NCBI GenBank assembly: GCA_017938205.1
Contig: JAGBCA010000031.1
Span: 1 to 41,069, forward strand
Direction: 5' to 3'
Source of the DNA: Clostridia bacterium
GTDB lineage: Bacteria > Bacillota > Clostridia > Oscillospirales > CAG-272
DNA: 41,069 nucleotides
The notes under the pieces are model-generated. The model did no database searches and had not been told where the DNA came from. It worked only from the letters and a program-made list of their open reading frames with translations. The position numbers were made by a program, and so were the translations under genes. Below, one piece after another: positions 8,652-16,885 of this stretch (position 1 is the stretch's first letter; every line of letters begins with the position of its first letter).

Positions 8652-9283
8652 ATTTCCTCCACGAGCTTCGCAAGGCTCTTGCGCAGCTGCTCGATCCTTT
8701 CGGTCTTAAACTTAAACCCGGATTTATTGGCGATGAGGCGCGCGCTGATCGGAACGAAGCGCTCCACGACCTCAAGATCGTTTTCCTTCAAGGTGGTTCC
8801 GGTTTCCACAATATCCACGATCACGTCCGAGAGGCCGAGGATCGGCGCGATCTCGATCGATCCGTTCAGGTGGATAATGTCAATATCTCTGCCCTCGGCG
8901 GCGTAATGCGCCTTGGCAATGTTCGTAAACTTGGTCGCAACGGTAAGCGTGCGGTTGCGATCGTCCGAAAAGCCCTTCTTCGCAGCCACACACATACTGC
9001 ATTTACCGAGCTTCAGATCCAAAAGCTCATAGACGTCCGGGGTATATTCCAGGAGAATATCCTTGCCCGCAACGCCGATGTCGGCCGCGCCGCGCTCTAC
9101 GTAGATCGCAACGTCCGAGGGCTTGACCCAGAAATAGCGGACACCCGCTTCTGCGTTTTCAAAGATCAGCTTGCGGCTCTCCTCGAGGATCGAGGGGCAG
9201 CCGAAGCCCGCCTTCTCAAACATGGCGTACACCTTCTCACCGAGGCGTCCCTTCGGCAGAGCAATATTCAACATAGGCTTCAT
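8648..9283 (-). CDS. hisG: ATP phosphoribosyltransferase, short form
   Basis: Catalyses the committed step, ATP plus PRPP to phosphoribosyl-ATP. 211 residues: this is the short HisG that lacks the C-terminal histidine-sensing domain and needs HisZ, encoded just upstream, for activity and feedback control. The N-terminal ALPKGRLGEKVYAMFEKAGF and the PRPP-binding DVIVDIVETGTTLKENDL are clear. Overlaps hisZ and hisD by 4 bases. Confidence 0.96.
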   Translation of the reverse strand: MKPMLNIALPKGRLGEKVYAMFEKAGFGCPSILEESRKLIFENAEAGVRYFWVKPSDVAIYVERGAADIGVAGKDILLEYTPDVYELLDLKLGKCSMCVAAKKGFSDDRNRTLTVATKFTNIAKAHYAAEGRDIDIIHLNGSIEIAPILGLSDVIVDIVETGTTLKENDLEVVERFVPISARLIANKSGFKFKTERIEQLRKSLAKLVEEI

Positions 9284-10224
9284 TTTTCTGCTCCTTTCAC
9301 CTCTTCAAGACGGGACAGCTCGTCAAGATATACGGCAAAGCCGATGCCTTTTTCGTTTTTCTGCATTTTCTTCAGAAGGCCGTCGTATTCGCCGCCCGAG
9401 AGCACGCCCACGGGTATGCCGCGCACAAAGCCCTTAAAGGCAATGCCGTTGTAATAATTCATATCGTTGACCACAGAGAAATCGATGATCAGGCGATCCG
9501 AGAGTCCCTCCTCGGAAAGGCCGCGGACGATCTCTTCAAGCACGGCGATGGCAGCTGAAAGCTCTTCCGTGATCGCAAAGGCGGAAAGCGCAGGCAAAAC
9601 CTCCTTCGGTGCACCGTATACCGTCACGAGGCGGCAAATAAGCGAAGCGTTCTGCTCCGAGAGCCCCTCGCGCTGTGCCACCGCGCGCACGCCGCTTTCA
9701 TTCTTCTCGCCGAGATGCATCAGGATCTCACGCTTCCCCTCCTCGCTGACCGAAAGTGCGGAAAGCACACCCGAAACGATGTCGAGATGCGAGATCTCCA
9801 GCACGTTTTCCTCCGAGATGGCATCAAGGCTTCTTGCCGCAAGAGAAAGCACCTCGATCACCGTATCCGTAGTAACGTCACCGAGGCATTCAAGACCCGC
9901 CTGCATCAGCTCCTTAAAGCTCTTCGTGCCCTTGGAAACGCGGTAAACGTTTTCCTTATAATATACCTTCATCACACCGTCCTGCGGACGGGAGTTTTTG
10001 ATGATAGAAAGGGTTACGTCCGGCTTTAAGGCAAGAAGCTTTCCATCCGTATCCGTAAAGGTGATCACGTTTTCGGAAACGAGGAAGTCCTTGTTCTGCA
10101 CGTAGAGCGCGTACTCCTCAAATTTGCTCATACGGTATTTTTTATATCCCGCATCCTCATAAAGCGCGCAAAGCGAAAATGCCGCACGCTCCTCAGGGGA
10201 CAGGATCGAAAGAATATCCTTCAT
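9280..10224 (-). CDS. hisZ: ATP phosphoribosyltransferase regulatory subunit
   Basis: Class II histidyl-tRNA-synthetase-like protein without aminoacylation activity that assembles with short HisG. 314 residues, shorter than a true HisRS and without an anticodon-binding domain. The core has YKKYRMSKFEEYALYVQ and the motif-2-like LLALKPDVTLSIIKNSR. The C-terminal part has MNYYNGIAFKGFVRG and PVGVLSGGEYDGLL, as in HisZ. It starts 4 bases after the regulator gene, and its place next to a short hisG fixes the role. Confidence 0.93.
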   Translation of the reverse strand: MKDILSILSPEERAAFSLCALYEDAGYKKYRMSKFEEYALYVQNKDFLVSENVITFTDTDGKLLALKPDVTLSIIKNSRPQDGVMKVYYKENVYRVSKGTKSFKELMQAGLECLGDVTTDTVIEVLSLAARSLDAISEENVLEISHLDIVSGVLSALSVSEEGKREILMHLGEKNESGVRAVAQREGLSEQNASLICRLVTVYGAPKEVLPALSAFAITEELSAAIAVLEEIVRGLSEEGLSDRLIIDFSVVNDMNYYNGIAFKGFVRGIPVGVLSGGEYDGLLKKMQKNEKGIGFAVYLDELSRLEEVKGAEK

Positions 10225-10228
10225 CTGT

Positions 10229-10513
10229 TCACTTCTCCTCTTCTCCGAAAATCAGCGCGTATCCGCCTGCGCCGTAGTTGAGGCATTTATTCACGCGGCT
10301 GATGGTTGCGGTGCTTGCGCCCGTCTCCTTCGAGACCTCCTGATAGCTCTTCCCCTCACGCAAAAGGCGCGCAACATCCAAGCGTCCGCTCATATCCTCG
10401 ATCTCCTTGATCGTGCAGACGTCCTCAAAGAATTTCCGACAGTCCTCCACGCTCGAAAGCTTGCAGATGGCCTCGAAAAATCCATCAAATTTTTCCATGT
10501 AATAGGCTGCCAT
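10229..10513 (-). CDS. TrpR/YerC-family regulator heading the his operon (HisR-like)
   Basis: A 94-residue YerC/YecD-type protein of the TrpR superfamily. The helix-turn-helix is seen in VARLLREGKSYQEVSKETGA followed by STATISRVNKCLNYG. Proteins of this family act as histidine-responsive repressors (HisR) in Gram-positive bacteria; as first gene of the operon it probably represses its own promoter. AAGGAGGG precedes the ATG. The predicted leader is only about 22 bases, too short for a T-box or leader peptide, so control at the operator is the likely mechanism. Confidence 0.9.
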   Translation of the reverse strand: MAAYYMEKFDGFFEAICKLSSVEDCRKFFEDVCTIKEIEDMSGRLDVARLLREGKSYQEVSKETGASTATISRVNKCLNYGAGGYALIFGEEEK

Positions 10514-10534
10514 AATGCCCTCCTTGGTTTTGTT

Positions 10535-10558
10535 CTTTAGTAGTTTATCACACTAAAG
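10535..10558. promoter_or_regulatory. Inverted-repeat operator at the his promoter
   Basis: CTTTAGT (10535-10541) and ACTAAAG (10552-10558) form a perfect inverted repeat with a 10-base spacer. It covers the -10 box and the predicted start of the his transcript, as expected for an autorepressing TrpR-family protein. Assignment to the HisR-like protein is an inference from position. Confidence 0.7.
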
Positions 10559-10570
10559 CGTGAAAGTCAA
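10542..10570 (-). promoter_or_regulatory. Promoter of the his operon
   Basis: Minus strand: TTGACT (10570-10565), 17-base spacer, TAAACT (10547-10542). Predicted transcription starts near 10535, about 22 bases before the regulator's ATG. Confidence 0.75.
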
Positions 10571-10702
10571 TAGGATATTCAAATATTTTTTTATTTATTT
10601 TTTCGTATGCATATATATTTATGAAGGTTCGTGTTTTTTAACGCTTTTCACATCCATTTTTTAATGTAACACAAAGTTTGCATTTTACATCTTTTCCCGC
10701 TT

Positions 10703-10740
10703 AAAAACGCCGGAGATGCTTGTTCTCCGGCGTTTTTTTT
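10703..10740 (-). terminator. Terminator of GH130/phosphohexomutase unit
   Basis: An 11-base perfect stem (AACGCCGGAGA and complement) with a 7-base loop, A and T runs on both sides. It lies about 50 bases past the phosphohexomutase stop and upstream of the his promoter, so it insulates the his operon. Confidence 0.85.
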
Positions 10741-10787
10741 GCTTTTATATGGCATTTTTTGCCTTAAAATTTAATGTAAATAAAAGT

Positions 10788-12425
10788 TTATTTCATTTCT
10801 ACCGTGTGTTTTACCCATTCGATCCGATCTGCAAGGTTTTTTTCGGAAATCTCGGCACTTTTTCCTTTGGCGGCAAGATAAAACTTGATCTTCGGCTCGG
10901 TGCCCGAGGGGCGCACGGCGATCCATCCGTCCGAAAAAACAAATTTCAGAACATCCGATTTCGGAAGTGTGCCGATGCCCTTGCTGTAATCGATGCGCTC
11001 CCTTTCGCCTAAAAGCGGCGGCAGTGCGCGAAGATGTGCCATCAAGGTCTCAATACGCGTCTTTCCTTCAATACCTTTGAGGGTGAAGGTCAGAAGCTGC
11101 TCCTTATAATAGCCGTATTTTTCATGGATCGTTTGCAAACGGTCCGCGAGCGTGATGCCCTCCGCCTTGCATTCAGCGGCGAGCTCCACGGCAAGCATTG
11201 CGGCCACAACGGCATCCTTATCCCTGGCATACGTCCCCTTCAAATAACCGTAGCTCTCTTCGAGTCCGAAAAGGAAGGAAGCCCCCGCCTGCTCATATTC
11301 CTTGATCTTATCACCGATATACTTAAAGCCCGTCAAAACGTCCTCGGTCTTTACACCGTAGGCCGTCGCGATCTCTCGCACAAGCTCGGTGGTGACAATG
11401 GTTTTGACGATGCGCGGATCATTCGGCATACCGCGCTCCGCCGTTTTGCGGAGGACAAATTCCGCAAGCAAAGATCCCGTTTCATTTCCGTTCAGAACGG
11501 TAAAGGCACCGTCTTTTTCCCTTACGACAAGCCCAAGACGGTCACTATCGGGATCCGTGCCGAGGATCAGATCCACAGGATGCTCCTTTGCATAAGCGAT
11601 CGCAAGATCAAAGGCCTCGCGATTTTCGGGGTTGGGGCTTTTCACGGTCGGAAAATCGCCGTTCGGCTTTTCCTGCGCCTCGACCACGGTAACGCGCACG
11701 CCAAGCGCAGAGAGCACGCGGCGCACGGGGAGATTGCCCGCGCCATGCAAGGGTGTATACAGAACGTGCAGATCGGCAGGGATCTCGATCCCCGTTGATT
11801 CTTCAAGCACGCGATCCACATACGCGGTATGCACATCGTCACCAACCGTCCGTATCAAGGAAGGATCCGCTGCGCCATGGCTACACTCGGGGAGCGGCAC
11901 AGCGCGGATAAAGGAAAGAATGCGTGCGGCACGCGCGGGGGAGATCTGCGTTCCCTCGCTATCGTAGACCTTGTAGCCGTTGTATTCTTTCGGGTTATGA
12001 CTCGCCGTGATCACGATGCCCGCGGCGCAACCGAGGTGGCGCACCGCAAAGGAGACCTCAGGCGTTGGGCACAGATGATCAAACAGATACGCAACGATGC
12101 CAAATGCGGAAAGCACCTCGGCGGAGGCGCGGGCAAAGCTTGCCGAGCGGTTACGGCTATCATAGCCGATCACAACACCACGATCGGCACTTTGACTGTC
12201 TAAAAGCTCACGCGCAAGCCCCTCGGTCGCCTGCCTGACGGTATGCACGTTCATGCGGTTGCTTCCCACGGCCATCACGCCGCGAAGTCCACCCGTGCCA
12301 AAGGCGAGATCTTCATAAAAGCGATCTTCAATTTCCTTCTCAGAGAGCGATGTAAGCTCCGTTTTTTCCTCATCGCTGAGAACCGAGGACGAGAGCCATT
12401 TTTTGTATTTTTCTTCGTAAATCAT
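10788..12425 (-). CDS. Phospho-sugar mutase (phosphoglucomutase/phosphomannomutase)
   Basis: Interconverts hexose 1- and 6-phosphates. 545 residues, the long alpha-D-phosphohexomutase form found in Firmicutes. The phosphoserine loop TASHNP is at 140-145 (Ser142), the metal loop is GTDPDSDRLG near 300, the sugar-binding GLEESYGYL segment follows, and the C-terminal phosphate-binding RPSGTEPKIKFYL is intact. The GH130 gene ends only 4 bases upstream, so mannose 1-phosphate or glucose 1-phosphate released by the phosphorylase is the likely local substrate. Glucose versus mannose preference cannot be read from the sequence. Confidence 0.93.
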   Translation of the reverse strand: MIYEEKYKKWLSSSVLSDEEKTELTSLSEKEIEDRFYEDLAFGTGGLRGVMAVGSNRMNVHTVRQATEGLARELLDSQSADRGVVIGYDSRNRSASFARASAEVLSAFGIVAYLFDHLCPTPEVSFAVRHLGCAAGIVITASHNPKEYNGYKVYDSEGTQISPARAARILSFIRAVPLPECSHGAADPSLIRTVGDDVHTAYVDRVLEESTGIEIPADLHVLYTPLHGAGNLPVRRVLSALGVRVTVVEAQEKPNGDFPTVKSPNPENREAFDLAIAYAKEHPVDLILGTDPDSDRLGLVVREKDGAFTVLNGNETGSLLAEFVLRKTAERGMPNDPRIVKTIVTTELVREIATAYGVKTEDVLTGFKYIGDKIKEYEQAGASFLFGLEESYGYLKGTYARDKDAVVAAMLAVELAAECKAEGITLADRLQTIHEKYGYYKEQLLTFTLKGIEGKTRIETLMAHLRALPPLLGERERIDYSKGIGTLPKSDVLKFVFSDGWIAVRPSGTEPKIKFYLAAKGKSAEISEKNLADRIEWVKHTVEMK

Positions 12426-12429
12426 AACT

Positions 12430-13620
12430 TTACTTTACATATGGGTAGTTTCTGAGGATCGAAACCGTCTTATTGTAGTCTAGTTCCATCACAGCGGCAA
12501 ACTCATCGGCTGCGCCATAGCTGACAAGAAGCGTATCCTCTCGCTTCACGATTCCCGTGAAGAAAATACAGGGGATCGAGAACTTTCTCGGCTGCTCAAA
12601 ATCCGCTTCATTTACGATCCAGGGAGCAGGATAAAGGTGGCTGATCTCGGGAAGATCGTTTTCGACCTCTTTAAGGATCATAAAGGACTGCGCGTAGCCA
12701 ACGGTCTCATCCTGCCTTGCATGGAAATTGAAGAGCCACTCGCCGTTGCCCATAGCGATGGGTGGCGTGCTTCCACCAACCTTATCCCCCTGCCAGGAAA
12801 GCTCGGGCGCATAAAGAACGCGGCGCTTTGCCTTGTTTTTTGCAAAATCATAGAGGCTCTCTGCGGCAGCGATGACGATGGAGGGGCGACTCTCAGTGAT
12901 GCCCTCGTAAGAATCGGGATGGTGCGGACGATGGATCATAACGTACTGCATTTTTCCTTCGACCTTCATTTTTTTGGGAAAGATAAACACATCGCGATCC
13001 TCACCGTTTTTGGGATCCGTCAGATCCGTGACGAAGGAAAAGGCATTCTCATAATCCTTGACGGCAAGAGCAGAAAGATCCACCTTGTAAAGCACTGTAG
13101 TAGTTACATTGCCTTGGTTGCCGATCGGGCTATCAGGGCGCTTTGCCCATTCGGGCATACACTGCACGGGATCGTCATGCTCCCAATAGGGGCCTGCGGG
13201 GAAGGTGCGCGCAGCAATGATGCAATAGCACTCGCCCTCAATAAAGAGCAGACGCGGATCCTCGATACAGCCGTTGTGGTAGTTCGGCACGCGCTCACCG
13301 CGGCCGTTGATAATCCACATATCCTTCTCCTCGTAAGCAATTTTCGGAGAAAGGGCGGGGCGGGAGAGATCAAACTCGAAGCTTTTTCCGCCGTCATCCG
13401 ACCAGGCATAAGCAAAATAGATAGGAAAAGGTAGGGGACAGCCCTCGAGCTGCTTTTCGGGACAAGGGCCGCTGACACGGACGAGCATATGCAGCCTTCC
13501 TGTTTTCGGATCCTCGATCAGTCCCGGATTTAATACCATCTCGGAGGCGAAGGGGCAATCCTTGACAGGCTCCAGTATACAGGTTCTGCGAAGAACGATA
13601 TCGTGGCTTTCATGTAGCAT
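12430..13620 (-). CDS. GH130-family glycoside phosphorylase-like protein
   Basis: 396 residues with the five-bladed propeller signature of GH130: CIEDPRLLF (the Asp is the family's general acid), RDVFIFPKKM, MIHRPHHPDS, GGSTPPI and SYGAADEF. GH130 enzymes cleave beta-mannosides with phosphate to give mannose 1-phosphate; some members are hydrolases. The ATG at 13620 is preferred over an in-frame TTG 6 bases earlier because GAGGTG lies 7 bases before the ATG. The next gene is a phosphohexomutase, which would turn a sugar 1-phosphate into the glycolytic 6-phosphate. The exact acceptor (glucose, GlcNAc or mannan) is unknown. Confidence 0.85.
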   Translation of the reverse strand: MLHESHDIVLRRTCILEPVKDCPFASEMVLNPGLIEDPKTGRLHMLVRVSGPCPEKQLEGCPLPFPIYFAYAWSDDGGKSFEFDLSRPALSPKIAYEEKDMWIINGRGERVPNYHNGCIEDPRLLFIEGECYCIIAARTFPAGPYWEHDDPVQCMPEWAKRPDSPIGNQGNVTTTVLYKVDLSALAVKDYENAFSFVTDLTDPKNGEDRDVFIFPKKMKVEGKMQYVMIHRPHHPDSYEGITESRPSIVIAAAESLYDFAKNKAKRRVLYAPELSWQGDKVGGSTPPIAMGNGEWLFNFHARQDETVGYAQSFMILKEVENDLPEISHLYPAPWIVNEADFEQPRKFSIPCIFFTGIVKREDTLLVSYGAADEFAAVMELDYNKTVSILRNYPYVK

Positions 13621-13643
13621 AAACAAGCACCTCTATCTTTTTA

Positions 13644-13672
13644 TTGACATTTATATTATATTATGATATAGT
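13644..13672 (+). promoter_or_regulatory. Promoter of AraC regulator gene
   Basis: TTGACA (13644-13649), 17-base spacer, TATAGT (13667-13672), pointing at the AraC gene that starts at 13733. It overlaps the divergent GH130 promoter. Confidence 0.7.
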
Positions 13673-13683
13673 GATAATAACAA
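13655..13683 (-). promoter_or_regulatory. Promoter of GH130 unit
   Basis: Minus strand: TTGTTA (13683-13678), 17-base spacer, TATAAT (13660-13655). It interlocks with the AraC promoter on the other strand, so the two would compete for polymerase. Confidence 0.65.
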
Positions 13684-13700
13684 TAAATTATATCACTTTA
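13667..13700. promoter_or_regulatory. Inverted-repeat operator candidate in AraC/GH130 intergenic region
   Basis: AGTGATA (13670-13676) and TATCACT (13691-13697) form a perfect inverted repeat; with one mismatch the arms reach 10 bases. One arm overlaps the -10 of the AraC promoter and the spacer of the GH130 promoter. Binding by the AraC protein is an inference. Confidence 0.5.
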
Positions 13701-13732
13701 TATTTGCACTATCTTATCGTTTTGAGGTAACT

Positions 13733-14515
13733 ATGGATTTCAGAGTATACGGTACGGCGCATAGCCACAAGAAGGGCGAATTTGCACCAAGGCTACGGTT
13801 TGACGTTTATTTTATAGGCTACTTTCATACGGACTATATCTACGAAGAGAATGGCGAGATGAAGGCGGGGCACGCAGGTGATCTGATGATCGTTCCTCCG
13901 GGACAGATCGTGTATCACGGAGCGCCTCCGGAGGCAGAGAGCGGCTTCGTTAACGATTGGATGCACGTGGGCGGAGAGGATCTTACCGCGCTTTTTGAAA
14001 AATTTCCGCTCCCCTTTCTCACGCCGATCCGTGCAGATTCCCGCTATCTTGCAATTGCGATCGAGCGCATCCACCGTGAGCGATCCTATCGTCCCGAGGG
14101 CTACAAGGAAAAATGTGATCTTATTCTTACGGATATGATTATCGACATATACCGCGCACACAAGGCAGGACTTGGTACACGCGTAAAGACGCAGCTTGAA
14201 AACATTCGCGGCGAGATCATGCGTACCTATATGCGCGGCTGGACGCTGGAGGAAATGGCACGGTTTGCAGGGTATTCGCCGAGCCGCTTCTCTGCCGTAT
14301 ACAAGCAGACCTTCGGCAAAGCACCGATCAGCGAGCTGATCGAGACACGCATTGAGAATGCAAAGCTTCTGCTCTGCTATAGCAGCATGCATATCAGCGA
14401 GGTGGCCGACACGGTTGGCTTTTCTTCGCTCTATTATTTCTCCAGGCATTTTAAAAAGCTCTGCGGCATCTCCCCCAGTGAATACCGAGAAAAGCAGAGT
14501 CCGCAGAGCCTTTGA
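13733..14515 (+). CDS. AraC-family regulator of the GH130 unit
   Basis: 260 residues. The N-terminal half is a cupin-like sensing domain (DLMIVPPGQIVYHGAPP); the C-terminal 95 residues hold two helix-turn-helices: TLEEMARFAGYSPSRFSAVY and HISEVADTVGFSSLYYFSRH, ending in the family's GISPSEYRE. GAGGT precedes the start by 4 bases. It is divergent from the GH130 and phosphohexomutase genes, so it probably activates them in response to a sugar. Confidence 0.92.
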   Translation: MDFRVYGTAHSHKKGEFAPRLRFDVYFIGYFHTDYIYEENGEMKAGHAGDLMIVPPGQIVYHGAPPEAESGFVNDWMHVGGEDLTALFEKFPLPFLTPIRADSRYLAIAIERIHRERSYRPEGYKEKCDLILTDMIIDIYRAHKAGLGTRVKTQLENIRGEIMRTYMRGWTLEEMARFAGYSPSRFSAVYKQTFGKAPISELIETRIENAKLLLCYSSMHISEVADTVGFSSLYYFSRHFKKLCGISPSEYREKQSPQSL

Positions 14516-14584
14516 ATGTTCCATAATGGTAAAAAACAAACAAAATCGCTGAAAATTCAATTTATTTCTTGACTTTTTCCGTGC

Positions 14585-15511
14585 TTATACGCGCTTTACC
14601 GTGATTTTTCCTTCCAGCGTGACAACGTCCTCGGGAAGCGGTGGTGCCGTTCCCTCAAGAAGGCAGGCGGCACTTCCGTACGCTACGGCACGCAGAAGGC
14701 ATTTCTCTTTTTCAAAGCCTTCCGCCACGGCAGAGAGGAAGCCTGCGATCGTGCTGTCCCCCGCGCCGATGGTGGAAAGCACCTCGACCTTTGGGGCAGT
14801 GGCGTGATATACGCCCTCCTTCGCGGCAAGGATTGCGCCCTCACTGCCGAGGCTTAAAAGAACGTTTTCGATCCCCTTTTCCTGCAAGGATCTTGCCGCG
14901 TGCGCAGCATCCTCTATACCATCAATCGAAACGCCGAGCGCGCGCTCAGCCTCTTCCCTATTCGGCTTGATGAGCATGGGCTTTAAATCGATCAGCGCGG
15001 GAAGCGATACAGAGCGCGAGTCGATCACAAGAGAGGCGCCCGCATCCTTTATTGCCTTCAGGAAGGAAACGAGCGTTTCTTCGGAAAGCCCTGCAGGCGC
15101 GCTGCCTGCAAAAACACAAACACTTCCCTCTCCGATCGCGCCGATGGCACTTCGTAGCTCAGAAAGCACAGAGGGCGTGCAGGCAAAACCCGGAAAGCTG
15201 ATGCGTGTTTCGGGCTTCTCTTTTTCGTGCAGGGTGATGTTTTCGCGAATGCGCCCCTCTGCGGTAACGGCGGCAAGAGAAAGCCCCTCCGCCTTCAGCA
15301 TTTTTAAAAACTCCTCGCCGTTTTCGCTTCCGATGATGCAGGCGGCGGTATTTTTTACCCCGTTTTTCGTCAGCGCGCGTGATACGTTGATGCCCTTGCC
15401 TCCCGCATCTCTGGCCGTGATCTCAAACACGTTTTCGCGATAAGGGAAAAAGCGTTCGGCATAGCAATGCAGATCAAAGGCGGGGTTCAGCGTCAAGGTT
15501 ATAATGTTCAT
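14585..15511 (-). CDS. 1-phosphofructokinase/tagatose-6-phosphate kinase-like PfkB kinase
   Basis: 308 residues of the FruK/LacC branch of the PfkB superfamily, which phosphorylates fructose 1-phosphate or tagatose 6-phosphate. It begins ITLTLNPAFDLH, has the first PfkB signature GGKGINVSRALTKNG and the catalytic TIGAGDSTIAGFLSA near 250, where the Asp is the base. No PTS or aldolase gene is adjacent, so the substrate is not fixed by context. It lies 55 bases downstream of the cysteine synthase-like gene with a hairpin between, and converges with the AraC gene. Confidence 0.88.
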   Translation of the reverse strand: MNIITLTLNPAFDLHCYAERFFPYRENVFEITARDAGGKGINVSRALTKNGVKNTAACIIGSENGEEFLKMLKAEGLSLAAVTAEGRIRENITLHEKEKPETRISFPGFACTPSVLSELRSAIGAIGEGSVCVFAGSAPAGLSEETLVSFLKAIKDAGASLVIDSRSVSLPALIDLKPMLIKPNREEAERALGVSIDGIEDAAHAARSLQEKGIENVLLSLGSEGAILAAKEGVYHATAPKVEVLSTIGAGDSTIAGFLSAVAEGFEKEKCLLRAVAYGSAACLLEGTAPPLPEDVVTLEGKITVKRV

Positions 15512-15535
15512 ACCCTATTCTCCATATAAATGAAA

Positions 15536-15560
15536 GCGAGGCGCTGATTTTGCGCCTCGC
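15536..15560. terminator. Hairpin between cysK-like gene and PfkB kinase
   Basis: A perfect 9-base stem (GCGAGGCGC / GCGCCTCGC) with a 7-base loop just past the cysK-like stop. The T run on the minus strand is poor, so it may be a partial terminator or mRNA stabiliser rather than a full stop. Confidence 0.55.
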
Positions 15561-15566
15561 ATATTT

Positions 15567-16496
15567 TTAATCATCAAAGAGAGGCGTGGAAAAATATCTC
15601 TCTGCTGTGTCGGGAAGCACCGTTACCACGGTCTTTCCCTTTCCGAGCTTCTTTGCAAGCTTGATCGCGGCGGCCACGTTCGTGCCGCTGCTGATACCGC
15701 AGAGGATGCCCTCCTTGCGTGCCAGCTCACGCGCGGTGGTGAGCGCCTCGTCGTCCGTTACGATGCAAACGTCCGTGATGATATCGCGATTGAGGATCGC
15801 GGGGATGATACCGTCTCCGATACCCATCTGCACGTGCGTTCCGATCAGACCGCCCGAAAGGATCGCGGCGTTCTCGGGCTCTACGGCCCAGATGGTGATA
15901 TCGGGGTTTGCGCCCTTCAAAACCTCACCGATACCGGTGAGCGTTCCGCCCGTACCGATACCGGAGCAAAAGCCGTCGATCGGACCGCCCACCTGCGAAA
16001 GGATCTCCTGCGCGGTGGCGTTCCTCTGGATTTCGGGGTTAGCGGGATTTTCAAACTGCTGAGGCACGAACACACGGGGGTCCTCTGCCTTCATCTTCAT
16101 GGCAAGCTCCAGGCACTGCTCGATGCAAAGACCGATGTTGCCCGCATCGTGCACGAGAATCACCTCTGCGCCGTAGTGGCGTACGAGCTTTCTGCGCTCC
16201 TCGCTCACCGAATCCGGCATAATGATCTTCACCTGATAGCCGCGCACGGCACCAACCAAGGAAAGACCGATGCCCTGGTTTCCGCTCGTCGGCTCAACGA
16301 TGATGCTTTCCTTATGAAGAAGTCCGCGCTTCTCCGCATCCAAGATCATATTGTAGGCGGTGCGCGTTTTGATCGATCCGCCAACGTTCAGCCCCTCAAA
16401 CTTCACGAGGATCTGCGCGTCCTCCTCGGACACCAGATGGTGCAGCCTGATCATCGGGGTGTTTCCCATTGCGTCAAGAATTGAATTGTAAATCAT
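15567..16496 (-). CDS. cysK: Cysteine synthase-like PLP enzyme
   Basis: 309 residues of the beta-family PLP enzymes that make cysteine from O-acetylserine and sulfide. The PLP lysine is in GGSIKTRTA near residue 43, the substrate loop is PTSGNQG (most CysK have TSGNTG), the phosphate of PLP is held by GIGTGGTLTG, and GISSGTNVAA lies near the C-terminus (usually GISSGAA). The altered loops mean another sulfur or amino substrate is possible, so the symbol is a best guess. A separate promoter is visible upstream. Confidence 0.8.
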   Translation of the reverse strand: MIYNSILDAMGNTPMIRLHHLVSEEDAQILVKFEGLNVGGSIKTRTAYNMILDAEKRGLLHKESIIVEPTSGNQGIGLSLVGAVRGYQVKIIMPDSVSEERRKLVRHYGAEVILVHDAGNIGLCIEQCLELAMKMKAEDPRVFVPQQFENPANPEIQRNATAQEILSQVGGPIDGFCSGIGTGGTLTGIGEVLKGANPDITIWAVEPENAAILSGGLIGTHVQMGIGDGIIPAILNRDIITDVCIVTDDEALTTARELARKEGILCGISSGTNVAAAIKLAKKLGKGKTVVTVLPDTAERYFSTPLFDD

Positions 16497-16555
16497 TCGG
16501 GTTGCCTTTCCTTGCCCTTTTTTGGGCGACTTCGTCCTTAAAAATCGTTCTTTTT

Positions 16556-16584
16556 ATTATATCATAATTCAAGCAACTTTGCAA
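16556..16584 (-). promoter_or_regulatory. Promoter of cysteine synthase-like gene
   Basis: Minus strand: TTGCAA (16584-16579), 17-base spacer, TATAAT (16561-16556). The leader of about 55 bases includes a small GCCC/GGGC hairpin. Confidence 0.65.
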
Positions 16585-16673
16585 GGGGTATTATTATTTT
16601 TCTGTTTTTTATCTATTTGAAACACAAAAAAGCCGTACCGCCCCAAAAGAAAAAGGAAACTTTGCCGCGACGG

Positions 16674-16702
16674 TTGACTTTTTCTCCAAACTGTGGTAAA
16701 AT
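16674..16702 (+). promoter_or_regulatory. Promoter of tRNA-Arg transcript
   Basis: TTGACT (16674-16679), 17-base spacer, TAAAAT (16697-16702). Transcription would start near 16709, just before the broken tRNA-like copy, and would have to read through it to reach the intact tRNA. Confidence 0.75.
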
Positions 16703-16715
16703 ATGTATTGTTATA

Positions 16716-16737
16716 AATACGCCTGCATAGTTAAATG
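16716..16737 (+). repeat. 22-bp direct repeat, left copy
   Basis: Identical to 16886-16907. It comprises five bases before the tRNA plus the acceptor 5' strand and the start of the D arm. The two copies are 170 bases apart. Confidence 0.85.
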
Positions 16738-16885
16738 CGAACAAGCGGAAACAATTAAGTATTGTTTTCGCGCCGTGAGACGCCCCAAAGCAACGAGCCG
16801 GCGAAGGGCTTTTAGCCCGACAATCGGCGACTATGCGACGGGTGCGGAATATAATAACCCCCTCCTAAAGGAGTTAACACAACTG
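16721..16885 (+). pseudogene. Broken tRNA-Arg(CCU)-like copy with 108-base insertion
   Basis: The first 17 bases equal the 5' end of the intact tRNA-Arg downstream. They are followed by a 108-base GC-rich stretch (16738-16845) containing a GGGCT-TTT-AGCCC hairpin, and then by 16846-16871, which resembles the D-arm/anticodon-arm part of the tRNA (ATATAATAA and CCCTCCTAA blocks) with small indels. The anticodon stem no longer pairs and no T arm or acceptor 3' strand follows, so it cannot fold as a tRNA. It is either a decayed tandem duplicate or the scar of an element inserted in the tRNA gene. Confidence 0.7.
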
